A stretch of DNA of 55,141 nt from Lentisphaeraceae bacterium (GCA_021232515.1 JAJPOQ010000075.1:1-55141); one strand, 5' to 3'; positions 44,772 through 53,396 are shown, counted from the stretch's first letter. Notes: generated by a model from the letters alone, not told the origin. Made by a program: numbers and translations.

Positions 44772-46214
44772 ATGTACCGTAAAGCCCTTTTTCTCATTAC
44801 CCTCTTCGTCAGCCTCACTTCTTTTTCACAAAAAAAGCTACCAAACTTTGTTGTCTTTTTAGTGGATGACCTCGGCTATATGGATATAGGTGCAAATAAT
44901 CCCAATTGTTTTTACGACACTCCAAACGTCGATGCTTTAGCAGCTTCTGGCATGAGATTCACCAACGGCTATGCTGCCAATCCTGTTTGCTCCCCGACTC
45001 GCTACAGCCTTATGACTGGCAAGTACCCAACTCGCGTTGATGCAACAAATTTCTTTTCAGGAAAACGCCCGGGTAAATTCAAACCGGCTCCTTTAAATGA
45101 TGTTATGGCTCTTGAAGAAGTAACTCTCGCTGAAGGGCTCAAGAAGAAAAACTATGCAACATTTTTTGCTGGGAAGTGGCATATGGGCCCAACCGAAGAG
45201 TATTACCCACAAAAGCAAGGCTTCGATATAAATATGGGCGGCCACTTAAAAGGCGGTCCATATACAGGCAAGAAATACTTTGCGCCATTTAAAAACCCAC
45301 AACTAAAACCAGAAAGCCCTGAAGGCGAGCATCTACCTAATCGACTCGCACGAGAGACTGCAAAATTCATCCAAGATAATAAAGATAAACCTTTCCTTGC
45401 TTACCTTTCATTTTACTCTGTTCACACGCCATTAATGGGTCGCAAAGATTTAGTCGAAAAATATAAACAGAAAGCTAAAAAAATACAGGGGCAAGCATTT
45501 GCTGACGAAGAACAGGTCTTACCAGTAACAGCAAAAAGAAAAGTCAGAATCCTGCAAAACTACCCGACTTATGCTGCTATGGTAGAGGCCATGGACGAAG
45601 CTATTGGCAAGGTTCTCAAAGCGATTGATGATGCTGGAGTCAGAGATAACACTGTTGTTATATTCACTTCTGACAATGGCGGCCTATCTACGTCTGAAGG
45701 CTCTCCTACTAGTAATCTTCCACTACGTGGTGGTAAAGGCTGGATTTATGAAGGCGGTATTCGTGAACCTTGGATCGTTCGCTACCCTGGTGTGACTAAA
45801 GCAGGCGCAGTCAATGAAGACATGATCTGCTCGATCGATTTATTTCCAACAATGATGAGTGCTGCCGGTATAGATGCGGGTGTAAAAGTCGACGGCATAG
45901 ACTTAACTCCAGCTTTAAAAGGTAAAAAACTCGATCGCGATACTCTCTACTGGCACTATCCGCATTACTCAAATCAAGGTGGTATACCAGGAGGCGTCAT
46001 TCGCATGGGAGACTATAAACTTCTTGAGCGCTATGAAGATGGCCGAGTGCACCTCTATAATTTAAAAGATGACATCGGCGAGAAAAACGACCTTGCTTCA
46101 TCTATGCCTGAACGTGTAAGTGAAATGCGTAAAAAGCTTCACGCTTGGTACAAAGAAGTCGATGCTAAGTTTCTGCAAGAGCACAAAGACTCTGGCAAAC
46201 CTTGGAGACCATAA
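44772..46214 (+). CDS. Exported S1-family sulfatase (S1_16-like)
   Basis: 480 residues with a signal peptide to about residue 20. V-D-D-L-G-Y-M-D-I-G metal site, C73-S-P-T-R formylglycine site, G-K-W-H-M-G and S-D-N-G-G. W-H-Y-P-H-Y-S-N-Q-G-G and the final E-D-G-R-V-H-L-Y-N-L-K-D-D-I-G-E segment closely match the sulfatase at 10332, so these two are likely paralogues with related substrates. AGGAG lies before the start. It is convergent with the ThuA operon, with a shared terminator region. Confidence 0.92.
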   Translation: MYRKALFLITLFVSLTSFSQKKLPNFVVFLVDDLGYMDIGANNPNCFYDTPNVDALAASGMRFTNGYAANPVCSPTRYSLMTGKYPTRVDATNFFSGKRPGKFKPAPLNDVMALEEVTLAEGLKKKNYATFFAGKWHMGPTEEYYPQKQGFDINMGGHLKGGPYTGKKYFAPFKNPQLKPESPEGEHLPNRLARETAKFIQDNKDKPFLAYLSFYSVHTPLMGRKDLVEKYKQKAKKIQGQAFADEEQVLPVTAKRKVRILQNYPTYAAMVEAMDEAIGKVLKAIDDAGVRDNTVVIFTSDNGGLSTSEGSPTSNLPLRGGKGWIYEGGIREPWIVRYPGVTKAGAVNEDMICSIDLFPTMMSAAGIDAGVKVDGIDLTPALKGKKLDRDTLYWHYPHYSNQGGIPGGVIRMGDYKLLERYEDGRVHLYNLKDDIGEKNDLASSMPERVSEMRKKLHAWYKEVDAKFLQEHKDSGKPWRP

Positions 46215-46242
46215 AAAAGCCCCATCTCCTAAGAGATGAGGC
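46213..46242 (-). terminator. Terminator of the ThuA operon
   Basis: On the minus strand CATCTC/GAGATG forms the core of a hairpin flanked by GCCT/GGGC and followed by TTTTTT. It overlaps the stop codon of the convergent sulfatase. Confidence 0.83.
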
Positions 46243-46264
46243 GGGCGCTTACATGAGATCTTTT

Positions 46265-47011
46265 TTAGTTTTCCAAAGTACCGGCGGTCCACTGCAAACC
46301 ACGGCTCACTAAATTTAGGAAGTCCGCATCGGTGTAGGTCACGTTACTGTGGCCTATACTCGTACCAAAAACTTTGCAGCCGTTGTACTCACTCGTCCAA
46401 ATTACCGGATGAAACTTTTGAGTTTTCTTGCCAAAAGCACTACCGAGTTCTTTGGTATTTACGTGAACTTTAGTAATGATGTAGACTTCTTCAACTGGGA
46501 ACTCTTTCGCTTGCGGAAAGCCTTTCATGATCGGGTGATTCTCTGCTGTATTTTCACAAACAAGAGTTTCTTTTTTCTCGTGACCTTTACTGGTCAAACC
46601 AAGAAGCTCTCGCCAAGCATTTGTACCCTTCTGAGTTGAACGAAAATTATGTAAAGAACAGTGTAAAAACACTAAGCCTTTGTTATTTTTAGACGCTTCA
46701 TCAACTATGTTCATGATGTAAGCATCGTCTTTTACATGGCCATAACAAAAGCTCATGAGAATAACGTCGTAACCATCTGACCAATTTGGTTTCAATAACT
46801 TAGAGTGCTTATGTGTTCGGTTTGTACCTTCTATGAAAGTCGTTACTTCACAATTAGCCGACGCCTCGAACTTTTTCTCTAAAGCCCCCATCTGCATCGG
46901 GTAATCATGACAACAACCTCCCGCTAGCTGAAGAACTTTTAGTTTCTTGGGAGCTGAACTCTGACAAGAAGCGAGAAGAAATAATCCGAGAAATAGACTA
47001 ATTAATTTCAT
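46265..47011 (-). CDS. ThuA-like lipoprotein
   Basis: 248 residues. Signal peptide with lipobox L-A-S-C at 13-16, so it is lipid-anchored. ThuA-like (trehalose-utilisation, class I glutamine-amidotransferase-like fold), with L-Q-L-A-G-G-C-C-H-D-Y-P near the N-terminus, V-I-L-M-S-F-C-Y-G-H, V-F-L-H-C-S-L-H-N-F-R and a late F-G-T-S-I-G-H. Cys/His-rich motifs suggest a metal site. ThuA proteins act on 3-keto-sugars; the exact reaction here is unknown. Last gene of the operon; its ATG overlaps the previous stop (ATGA), so the pair is translationally coupled. Confidence 0.82.
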   Translation of the reverse strand: MKLISLFLGLFLLASCQSSAPKKLKVLQLAGGCCHDYPMQMGALEKKFEASANCEVTTFIEGTNRTHKHSKLLKPNWSDGYDVILMSFCYGHVKDDAYIMNIVDEASKNNKGLVFLHCSLHNFRSTQKGTNAWRELLGLTSKGHEKKETLVCENTAENHPIMKGFPQAKEFPVEEVYIITKVHVNTKELGSAFGKKTQKFHPVIWTSEYNGCKVFGTSIGHSNVTYTDADFLNLVSRGLQWTAGTLEN

Positions 47012-47784
47012 TTAGCAAAACCTTCTGCAGGTTTGCCATCTTCTTTCAATTTACCTACAGTCCAAAGTGCACCGCGACCTAGTACGTCTTGGTACTCTTT
47101 AGCTTTCATCGTTTCATTATGGTGACCAAGACTCATACCGAAAACTTTGCTTTCCTGGTATTTATTTGTCCAAATACAAGCGTTGTACTTATCTGAGTCT
47201 GGATAGTGACCTCTAGCTAGGACTTCAACATTTTCGCCTTTAGCAAAGATGTTATAAAGCTCGCCATTTGGTGTTTGCCAAATCTGAGGAAAACCAATCA
47301 TGATTGGGTGTTTCTCTTTAAGGTTCTCTACCAAAATAGGACTTTTCTTACCGTGATTCTTAGAGCTTAATCCCATAAGAGCACGCCACTTAACCGCACC
47401 TTCTTTGGCATTTCGAAATGTGTGAAGCGAGCAATGAAGGAACATCGCACCCTTGCCATTTTTAGCTGTTTCTGCAACTATATCAGAAATATACTGATCA
47501 TCAGTTATACCACCAAAACAGATGTTAAATAAAACTATATCGTAGCCTTTTGACCACTCTTTTTTATCAAATAAAGTGTGACGGTGATTCTTAGCTTTAC
47601 CTTCTGTAAAGTTATCTACTTTACAGTTGATACTAGCTTCCAAGCCTTTCTTATTGATGTGTTGCTGATTTGGATAATCATGGCAACAACCGCCAGAAAC
47701 TTGAAGGATTTTAAGAGGTTTAACTTCAGCAGCGCTGCTAAGTGCTAGACCAACTGTAAGAAATACTGTAACTAGGAACTTCAT
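47008..47784 (-). CDS. Secreted ThuA-like protein
   Basis: 258 residues with a cleavable signal peptide (1 to about 19) and no lipobox. It shares V-S-G-G-C-C-H-D-Y-P-N-Q, F-N-I-C-F-G-G, F-L-H-C-S-L-H-T-F-R and F-G-M-S-L-G-H-H with its downstream paralogue at 46265, so the two arose by duplication and may form a heteromer. ThuA-like proteins take part in oxidation or cleavage of 3-keto glycosides. It begins one nucleotide after the TIM-barrel gene stop. Confidence 0.82.
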   Translation of the reverse strand: MKFLVTVFLTVGLALSSAAEVKPLKILQVSGGCCHDYPNQQHINKKGLEASINCKVDNFTEGKAKNHRHTLFDKKEWSKGYDIVLFNICFGGITDDQYISDIVAETAKNGKGAMFLHCSLHTFRNAKEGAVKWRALMGLSSKNHGKKSPILVENLKEKHPIMIGFPQIWQTPNGELYNIFAKGENVEVLARGHYPDSDKYNACIWTNKYQESKVFGMSLGHHNETMKAKEYQDVLGRGALWTVGKLKEDGKPAEGFAK

Positions 47785-47785
47785 A

Positions 47786-48622
47786 CTAAACCTCGGCTGA
47801 ATTCATAATTTTCTTTTCCATTGCTCTAAGAAACTCTATTCCTTCTTTCGCAATGGCCGGAGCACTTGGATCGTACTTAAAGACTTCGATTGAAACCCAC
47901 TTGTCGTAGTTTATGTCACGTAGAGCTTCATAGATAGGCTCGTACTTAACTTCACCTGTTCCGGGCCCACGAAGGTTTGGATCATTGGCGTGAAAGTGTT
48001 CTATCCAAGGAGCGCTATCACGGATGATTTGTGAGATAGCTTTGGGTTCGTCTGACATGGCTTTAACGTCTAGGTGCAAACGACAATGTTTGTTATTCAC
48101 GGCTTCGCATATATCTATACCCTGCTGAGCTGTAAACATGAAGTCAGTCTCTTTTGTCGCCAAAGGCTCAAGAGCAATAGTTCCACCAAACTTCTCACAC
48201 TCGGCTGCCATCTCCGAAAAGACTTCCACTGAGCGCTTAAAAGCGTCGTCATAAGTCGATCCGCCAGTCAGACTACGGCTCATAGGACTACCAAAAACCA
48301 TAACTTCCCCACCCATAGCAGCGTTCATTCTAACTATGTGCTTTAAGAAATCTGTAGTCTTTCTTCGCAAAGCCTCATCTGGAGTTGTCATGTGTAAGCC
48401 AACTGGCTTAGAAAGTAACCAGTGAAGACCAACTGGAGTTAGGCCAAAACTGCGAATAGTCTCACCTGCAGCTTTTGCTTCAGCCTCGGTTAAATCTGTA
48501 GGATCGGTTTTTAAAGTGAAAGGTGCAACTTCCACTCCTTTGTAACCATGCGAGGCTATATCTTCACAGGTTTTTTCAAGGGTCCAATCGACATAAGTCT
48601 CATTACATATTGCGTATTTCAT
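47786..48622 (-). CDS. Sugar isomerase/epimerase-like TIM-barrel protein
   Basis: 278 residues of the AP-endonuclease 2/xylose isomerase-like superfamily. The four expected metal ligands are visible in the right order: I-A-L-E-P-L, L-H-L-D-V-K-A-M, E-H-F-H-A-N-D and V-S-I-E-V-F (E-D-H-E). No signal peptide, so cytoplasmic, unlike most of its operon partners. Family members isomerise or epimerise keto-sugars or act as 3-keto-glycoside lyases. It starts 6 nt after the DUF6807 stop. This is the only gene of the operon clearly predicted to be cytoplasmic. Confidence 0.87.
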   Translation of the reverse strand: MKYAICNETYVDWTLEKTCEDIASHGYKGVEVAPFTLKTDPTDLTEAEAKAAGETIRSFGLTPVGLHWLLSKPVGLHMTTPDEALRRKTTDFLKHIVRMNAAMGGEVMVFGSPMSRSLTGGSTYDDAFKRSVEVFSEMAAECEKFGGTIALEPLATKETDFMFTAQQGIDICEAVNNKHCRLHLDVKAMSDEPKAISQIIRDSAPWIEHFHANDPNLRGPGTGEVKYEPIYEALRDINYDKWVSIEVFKYDPSAPAIAKEGIEFLRAMEKKIMNSAEV

Positions 48623-48628
48623 TTTAAA

Positions 48629-49570
48629 TTATTTACCTGTCCAATCTTTAAAAATAGTTTCTACTTTGGCTGTCTTAGGATCACCTTTGTGGAAAACGAG
48701 TCTGTAAGAGAAACTCAAGCTTTCACCTGACTTAAGAGTTATGTCGCCAGTATTTTTTTTATTTCCTGTGAAGTACTTCAAGCCAAAAGCATTCGCTGCA
48801 CAAAGACCATAGTCACGTGCATGCCACGGTGTTGGATAACGGAAGTTTTCAGGATTATCCATCATCGTTATACCTTGTTGCTGACCATCGATTTCATTGT
48901 AGTATGAAATCCACTTGGCTTTCTTTCCCCAGACCTTTTTACCTTTTATGCCTTCACTGTTAACTACTTTTGCGCCCATATCTTTGACGCGAAGTTTATA
49001 GTGCATACGAACGGCCATACAGCCTTCTTTGGTATCCCCTAGTTTTACATCGCCGTTAGAGGCGTGAAGAGTTACTTTGTAATCGATGATGCGCTTTTCG
49101 GCATCACCAGAAAAATGAAGCTCTGTTGTGTCTGTCATGTACAGATCATTTTTATAAACCCACTTGTGAGTTACTACGATACGACCACGGTCAGGACTAA
49201 CATTTTCAACAGTCTTTATCTCATCTAGAAGGATACGGCAAGCTTTTTGATCGTCTGTACGAGCATTCCAAAAGTCTTTACCGTTAACAGCACCATGAGT
49301 GAAATAAACCGACGTATGCCATGGGTGGTCTTTACGTTCTTCTTCGACCGTATCTTTCATAGGAAAGTTTCTGGTCATGTTTGTACCAGTAGGGCCAATC
49401 ACTGGGTACAAGTAAGACTTTTGATCACCTTGGATATACTCAGTAAATAACTCTCCACCGAGAAAAACCTTTACATTGTCACCGTTCTTTTCAAGTTTCA
49501 CCTGTGCCTGTTGAGCGACACAGGAAAACGAAAAAGTCATAAATAAAAATAGAGCTAATAGTTTCTTCAT
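48629..49570 (-). CDS. DUF6807 (PmoA-like) secreted protein
   Basis: 313 residues. Signal peptide with S-C-V-A-Q around residues 16-20, possibly a lipobox (F-S-C). The body matches DUF6807, once annotated as methane oxygenase PmoA: an early Y-P-V-I-G-P segment, the motif D-H-P-W-H-T-S-V-Y-F near residue 85 and D-Y-G-L-C-A-A-N-A-F-G near residue 255. Such proteins occur in polysaccharide-degradation loci and with Gfo/Idh/MocA dehydrogenases and ThuA; they are not methane monooxygenases. Function unknown. AAGGAA precedes the start, 12 nt after the upstream stop. Confidence 0.8.
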   Translation of the reverse strand: MKKLLALFLFMTFSFSCVAQQAQVKLEKNGDNVKVFLGGELFTEYIQGDQKSYLYPVIGPTGTNMTRNFPMKDTVEEERKDHPWHTSVYFTHGAVNGKDFWNARTDDQKACRILLDEIKTVENVSPDRGRIVVTHKWVYKNDLYMTDTTELHFSGDAEKRIIDYKVTLHASNGDVKLGDTKEGCMAVRMHYKLRVKDMGAKVVNSEGIKGKKVWGKKAKWISYYNEIDGQQQGITMMDNPENFRYPTPWHARDYGLCAANAFGLKYFTGNKKNTGDITLKSGESLSFSYRLVFHKGDPKTAKVETIFKDWTGK

Positions 49571-49582
49571 TTTAAAAATTCC

Positions 49583-51055
49583 TTATCTCAATTTATTTAG
49601 CGTGTAACAAACTTTTGGATTAACCACTTTCTCATCATTATCTGATTTGAAGTCACCCGCAAAATTAACTTCGAAGATGTGTCTTTCTTTAAGGTTATTC
49701 AGCTTAAGAACAACGCTCATACCATCTTCTGAAGGAGTCGCTGAGACTGGTTTGAATTTCTTAAGATCTTTCTGACCACTACCGTAGTTGTGAGAAGATT
49801 TGTAGAAGTAGCTAGCCATTTCATAATTATCGACTTTAGAAGCGACGTCTTTGCGAACTGGTTTTGTAAAAGTCAGTTTAAAACCATCTTTAGTCAGAGA
49901 CATGTTCTGAACTTCAAAAGGAACATCACCGGTAAATGTTAAACGCTGCAGGCCTTCAGCAGGCTTTCCCCAACCTCTGTAAGTTTGACCTGTGTAAAGA
50001 GTCTTGCCGTCAGGACTGAAGACTAGACGATTGTTACCGCCACGAATTCCTTTAGTCGCAAATAAGACACAAGCACCTTGAGTTACGCCATTTACTTCTT
50101 CAAACATACAACGGATGATTCTACCGCCAGCGATGTCACCAACAAAACCCTGTCCCTTAAATGGACCGAAGTTTCCTTTTGTGTCAAAAATGATCTCTGA
50201 TGGCGAGTTACACATAAAACCATGAGGCAATTCTATCGCTGCTGGAGTTCTGTCTTTTTCGTATTGTGCGTCATTTTTGATGTAATAAAAAAGAGGGTTA
50301 TCGGAAACTTCTTTAACAAATTTTTCATCCCAAACTAAACTTGAAGGGTGACCATAAAATTTACCTTGCTCAACATGATAGATTGGTGAAGTACCACGCC
50401 AATCGCCTTGGTTGTCAGTAACAAATAACTTTCCGTTTGGACTCAGACCTATACCGTTATTTGCTCTGAAACCAGAAGCCATAGGAGTCGTCTTACCATC
50501 TGTATCGATATGAAGAACCCAGCCTTTCCACTGAGTCGCCGCAAAGTTACGACCTCTTCTACCGTTTAATTTAAATTTACCTTTTGTATTGTAAAAGTTC
50601 GGGCCATTATGCGAGGCAGTACCGATAGCGATGTACCAACCGCCTTTACCGTCAGGAGTGATAGTGTTTGTTTCATGGTAGTTACCGCTCATACCCCAAG
50701 AGTCTGCGATATTTTCATAAAGGTCGGCAATACCGTCACCATCTGTATCTTTAATGCGAGTTAACTCTGGCATCTGTGAAACAATGATTTCACCTTTATT
50801 CACGACCTGAATACCACAGGAGTTGTGAAGTAGATCTTCGGCGAAAACTCTCCAAGAAAATGCTTTCGGATCATCCGTTGGTTTAGCGATTAAAATACCG
50901 TGACGGCGTAAAGCTACGACTATTTCACCATCTTCATTAAAAGCTAAGCCGCCAACTTCAGGTGCGACATAGTGAGGAAAAGTGATGGTGTCTACTTTAT
51001 AGCTTTCTGCAAAAGCTGCTGAAAGTAAAACTAAAAGTGCAAGTAAAATTCTCAT
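49583..51055 (-). CDS. Sorbosone-dehydrogenase-like beta-propeller
   Basis: 490 residues with a signal peptide (1 to about 16). The repeats G-L-A-F-N-E-D-G-E-I, L-S-P-N-G-K-L-F-V-T-D-N-Q-G-D-W and F-S-P-D-G-K-T-L-Y-T-G-Q are blades of a beta-propeller, and D-T-D-G-D-G-I-A-D is a calcium-binding-type loop. This belongs to the soluble glucose/sorbosone dehydrogenase-like (DUF7133-type) proteins of planctomycetes, often fused to haem-binding domains. Here the haem domain is a separate protein directly upstream (9 nt), suggesting dehydrogenase plus its cytochrome. PQQ use is assumed from the family only. Confidence 0.83.
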   Translation of the reverse strand: MRILLALLVLLSAAFAESYKVDTITFPHYVAPEVGGLAFNEDGEIVVALRRHGILIAKPTDDPKAFSWRVFAEDLLHNSCGIQVVNKGEIIVSQMPELTRIKDTDGDGIADLYENIADSWGMSGNYHETNTITPDGKGGWYIAIGTASHNGPNFYNTKGKFKLNGRRGRNFAATQWKGWVLHIDTDGKTTPMASGFRANNGIGLSPNGKLFVTDNQGDWRGTSPIYHVEQGKFYGHPSSLVWDEKFVKEVSDNPLFYYIKNDAQYEKDRTPAAIELPHGFMCNSPSEIIFDTKGNFGPFKGQGFVGDIAGGRIIRCMFEEVNGVTQGACVLFATKGIRGGNNRLVFSPDGKTLYTGQTYRGWGKPAEGLQRLTFTGDVPFEVQNMSLTKDGFKLTFTKPVRKDVASKVDNYEMASYFYKSSHNYGSGQKDLKKFKPVSATPSEDGMSVVLKLNNLKERHIFEVNFAGDFKSDNDEKVVNPKVCYTLNKLR

Positions 51056-51064
51056 GAGTATCTC

Positions 51065-52075
51065 CTACTTCGCCGGCTTGATTGTTATAGTGAATGACGC
51101 TGCATCGCTGCTATTTAAAGTAAGAACTCCATTTTTGAGCTCTCCCTTATTGACAGTCATCTGCGCTGCTTTTTCAGGGCTGAAACTTAGAGTCAAACCA
51201 TTGCTTGCATCTGATGTATATTCACAAACAGCTTCACCTGGAACTGAACTTGGAGAGATCTTTAAAGTGAAATTCACTTTGCCGATCGAGTACATAAACT
51301 CTGGTACATTTTGAATTTTTCTGTAGCCTTTAAACTGAGGCTTGCCTGAAAGAGCTGCTTTACCTTTGGCGAGGTATGAGACATCTCCCAAAACTTTTCC
51401 GATGTAACCAAAACTTTTCCGACCACCACCTGAGCCTTTACCCCAGTAGTTTGTCATGTCCATGAAACCACCGCTCCAAACATAAAATAAACGACACTCT
51501 GTACTATCGAAACAGTAAGAGAGTTGCTCGCCAAAGTTTACTGCTATACCGCCTGGTATTGCATGAATTGGCTTATCAACCTTAGTCGGATGTTCTTTAC
51601 CAGTTTGGTGTCTATACTTAGGAACATCTTGGCCTTTATCGTGATTGGCGAAGACTTCATCGCTCAAACCAACTTTCGGCATATACGTTCTCATAACTAA
51701 AGGACGATCAGCAGAGCCTTTAGGGAAAGAAGTCACTGAAGACTTACCAGCAGCAAAAGGACTTGGGAGGTTTTTACCCATAATTGACAAGATAAAGTCT
51801 GAAACGTCTGAAATCTGATCTTTCTTTAAAATGGTTCCCCATGGTGGCATCGCTTTAGCCGGAACACCGTTAGAAATAACTTTAACTACTTCTGCTTTTG
51901 TCGTACCGTGAAGTACTTCTTTATCTGTTAGGTTTGGTCCTACAAGACCTGCACCTTCTGGGCCGTGACAAGATGCACAGTAAGTTTTGAAAACAACTTC
52001 ACCCTTCTTCACATCTGCAAAACTTGTTGTCGCTAGAAAGCTCAAGCCGCAGATAAAAATTGATTTAAACCACAT
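51065..52075 (-). CDS. Periplasmic c-type cytochrome with beta domain
   Basis: 336 residues. Signal peptide to about residue 20. Class I cytochrome c domain with C33-A-S-C-H and the distal segment A-M-P-P-W-G, ending at about residue 105. The remaining 230 residues are beta-rich (F-G-E-Q-L-S-Y-C-F-D, W-S-G-G-F-M-D-M-T) and match the domain that accompanies DUF7133 propellers in this group, probably docking to the dehydrogenase. First gene of the six-gene operon; 179 nt with putative operators separate it from the regulator. It would carry electrons from the dehydrogenase to the respiratory chain. Confidence 0.85.
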   Translation of the reverse strand: MWFKSIFICGLSFLATTSFADVKKGEVVFKTYCASCHGPEGAGLVGPNLTDKEVLHGTTKAEVVKVISNGVPAKAMPPWGTILKKDQISDVSDFILSIMGKNLPSPFAAGKSSVTSFPKGSADRPLVMRTYMPKVGLSDEVFANHDKGQDVPKYRHQTGKEHPTKVDKPIHAIPGGIAVNFGEQLSYCFDSTECRLFYVWSGGFMDMTNYWGKGSGGGRKSFGYIGKVLGDVSYLAKGKAALSGKPQFKGYRKIQNVPEFMYSIGKVNFTLKISPSSVPGEAVCEYTSDASNGLTLSFSPEKAAQMTVNKGELKNGVLTLNSSDAASFTITIKPAK

Positions 52076-52142
52076 AATTTAGATGTCCTTTTCTTGATCG
52101 TTAATTTAACTAATCCCATGAACGAGTGAAAATCAGTCTGCC

Positions 52143-52208
52143 AAATACGCATAGATGCCTAAAAATGCGCAAATAAAAAATAATACATTGAAATACGCAA
52201 AAAATGCC
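52143..52208. promoter_or_regulatory. Candidate operators for the XylR-like regulator
   Basis: Two similar elements, AAATACGCATAGATGCC (52143-52159) and AAATACGCAAAAAATGCC (52191-52208), lie 48 nt apart with AAAATGCGCAAAT between them. AraC-type regulators bind direct repeats, and this divergent region is where autoregulation and operon control would occur. Confidence 0.5.
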
Positions 52209-52254
52209 ACTTAAATAGTATTATACGAAATTTAAAATGTGCTGGTACTAACTC

Positions 52255-53394
52255 ATGAAACAAATCGCTCTTGCCTTCCCTATGGGCGTAAGTCACTTAG
52301 AACGAGTTGCCTACGGAATTCGTCGTTACAATCGAGAAAAAGCTAACTGGTTACTTATAACAAATCCTGAGCGTCACCATCTAGAACTCGAACAATTGCG
52401 CAATTGGCAAGGTGATGGCGTCATTGGCTTCATCAATACACCCGAAGAAGTCGAGATGATTCAAGAACTTGGTATACCTGCAATAAATTTATCTGGAGCT
52501 TTGGCGACTTCGCCTATTCCTCGTGTTCGGGTAGATTACTACAAAATTGGCTGCAAGGGTGCAGAGCACTTACTGGCGCGGGGCTTTGACAATCTCGCTT
52601 ACTATGGAATCAAAGATGTTTGGTACGCTCAAGAAATAGGCCGAGGGTTTCAAGAAACCGTAATTGATCATGAGAAGAAGTTTTTTCAGTACAATGCTCA
52701 AAGCACACTCACTGGTTCATGGAGTGGTGCCGACGAAGAACTTTCAGATTGGTTAGAGTCGCTACCAAAACCCATCGCACTTATGGCAGCTCACGATCCA
52801 CGGGCTTTAGAAGTTCTACAAACTTGCCTTCAAAGGGACATTCGCGTTCCGGAAGATCTTGCTTTGCTAGGTGTAAATAATGATAGTATCACCTGTGAAT
52901 TGTCTAACCCTACACTTTCGAGTATTCCTCGAGACGGCGAACGTATAGGCTACGAAGCTGCAGCTCTTTTAGATAGAATGATCAAAGGCATTGCCACTAA
53001 AGAAGAACTAGCAAATGAGGTAGTCATACCACCACTCAAGGCAATTGACCGCGGTTCTACTGCATACTTAGCATTGAAAGATCCAGACCTCCTAAATGCC
53101 GTGAGTTACATCCGCAAAAATATAGATAAGCAAATCAACGTAAACTCTATTTGCCAGTACATCAGTAAATCGCGTCGATGGTTAGAGTACTCATTTAAAA
53201 AAGAGATGGGAACTAGTCCGCTAGACTTCATAATAAAAGTGCGTGTTAGCAAGGCTAAAGAAATACTGGAAGACGGTTCAAACTTTAAACTGAGTGCAGT
53301 CGCCTACATGGCAGGCTTCTCAAGTACAGATCAAATGAATAAGGCATTTCGAAAGATTTATGGAAAAAATGCTCGGGAATTCAAGAGCCTTTAG
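52255..53394 (+). CDS. XylR-like AraC-family transcription regulator
   Basis: 379 residues. The N-terminal about 275 residues are a LacI/periplasmic-binding-protein-like sugar sensor (L-E-R-V-A-Y-G-I-R-R start, then L-A-L-L-G-V-N-N-D before N-P-T-L-S-S-I). The C-terminal about 100 residues form an AraC double helix-turn-helix (I-S-K-S-R-R-W-L-E-Y-S-F-K-K-E-M-G and A-Y-M-A-G-F-S-S-T-D-Q-M-N-K-A-F). This is the domain order of E. coli XylR, which is activated by binding a sugar. Its divergent position next to the six-gene operon points to control of that operon by a mono- or disaccharide. Its stop is 2 nt from the convergent gene at 53397. Confidence 0.9.
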   Translation: MKQIALAFPMGVSHLERVAYGIRRYNREKANWLLITNPERHHLELEQLRNWQGDGVIGFINTPEEVEMIQELGIPAINLSGALATSPIPRVRVDYYKIGCKGAEHLLARGFDNLAYYGIKDVWYAQEIGRGFQETVIDHEKKFFQYNAQSTLTGSWSGADEELSDWLESLPKPIALMAAHDPRALEVLQTCLQRDIRVPEDLALLGVNNDSITCELSNPTLSSIPRDGERIGYEAAALLDRMIKGIATKEELANEVVIPPLKAIDRGSTAYLALKDPDLLNAVSYIRKNIDKQINVNSICQYISKSRRWLEYSFKKEMGTSPLDFIIKVRVSKAKEILEDGSNFKLSAVAYMAGFSSTDQMNKAFRKIYGKNAREFKSL

Positions 53395-53396
53395 TT

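Noticed and set aside
48629..49570. PmoA-like protein as a methane monooxygenase subunit
   Set aside because: DUF6807 proteins carried that name by early annotation; there is a signal peptide and no multi-helix membrane structure, and pmoB/pmoC are absent.
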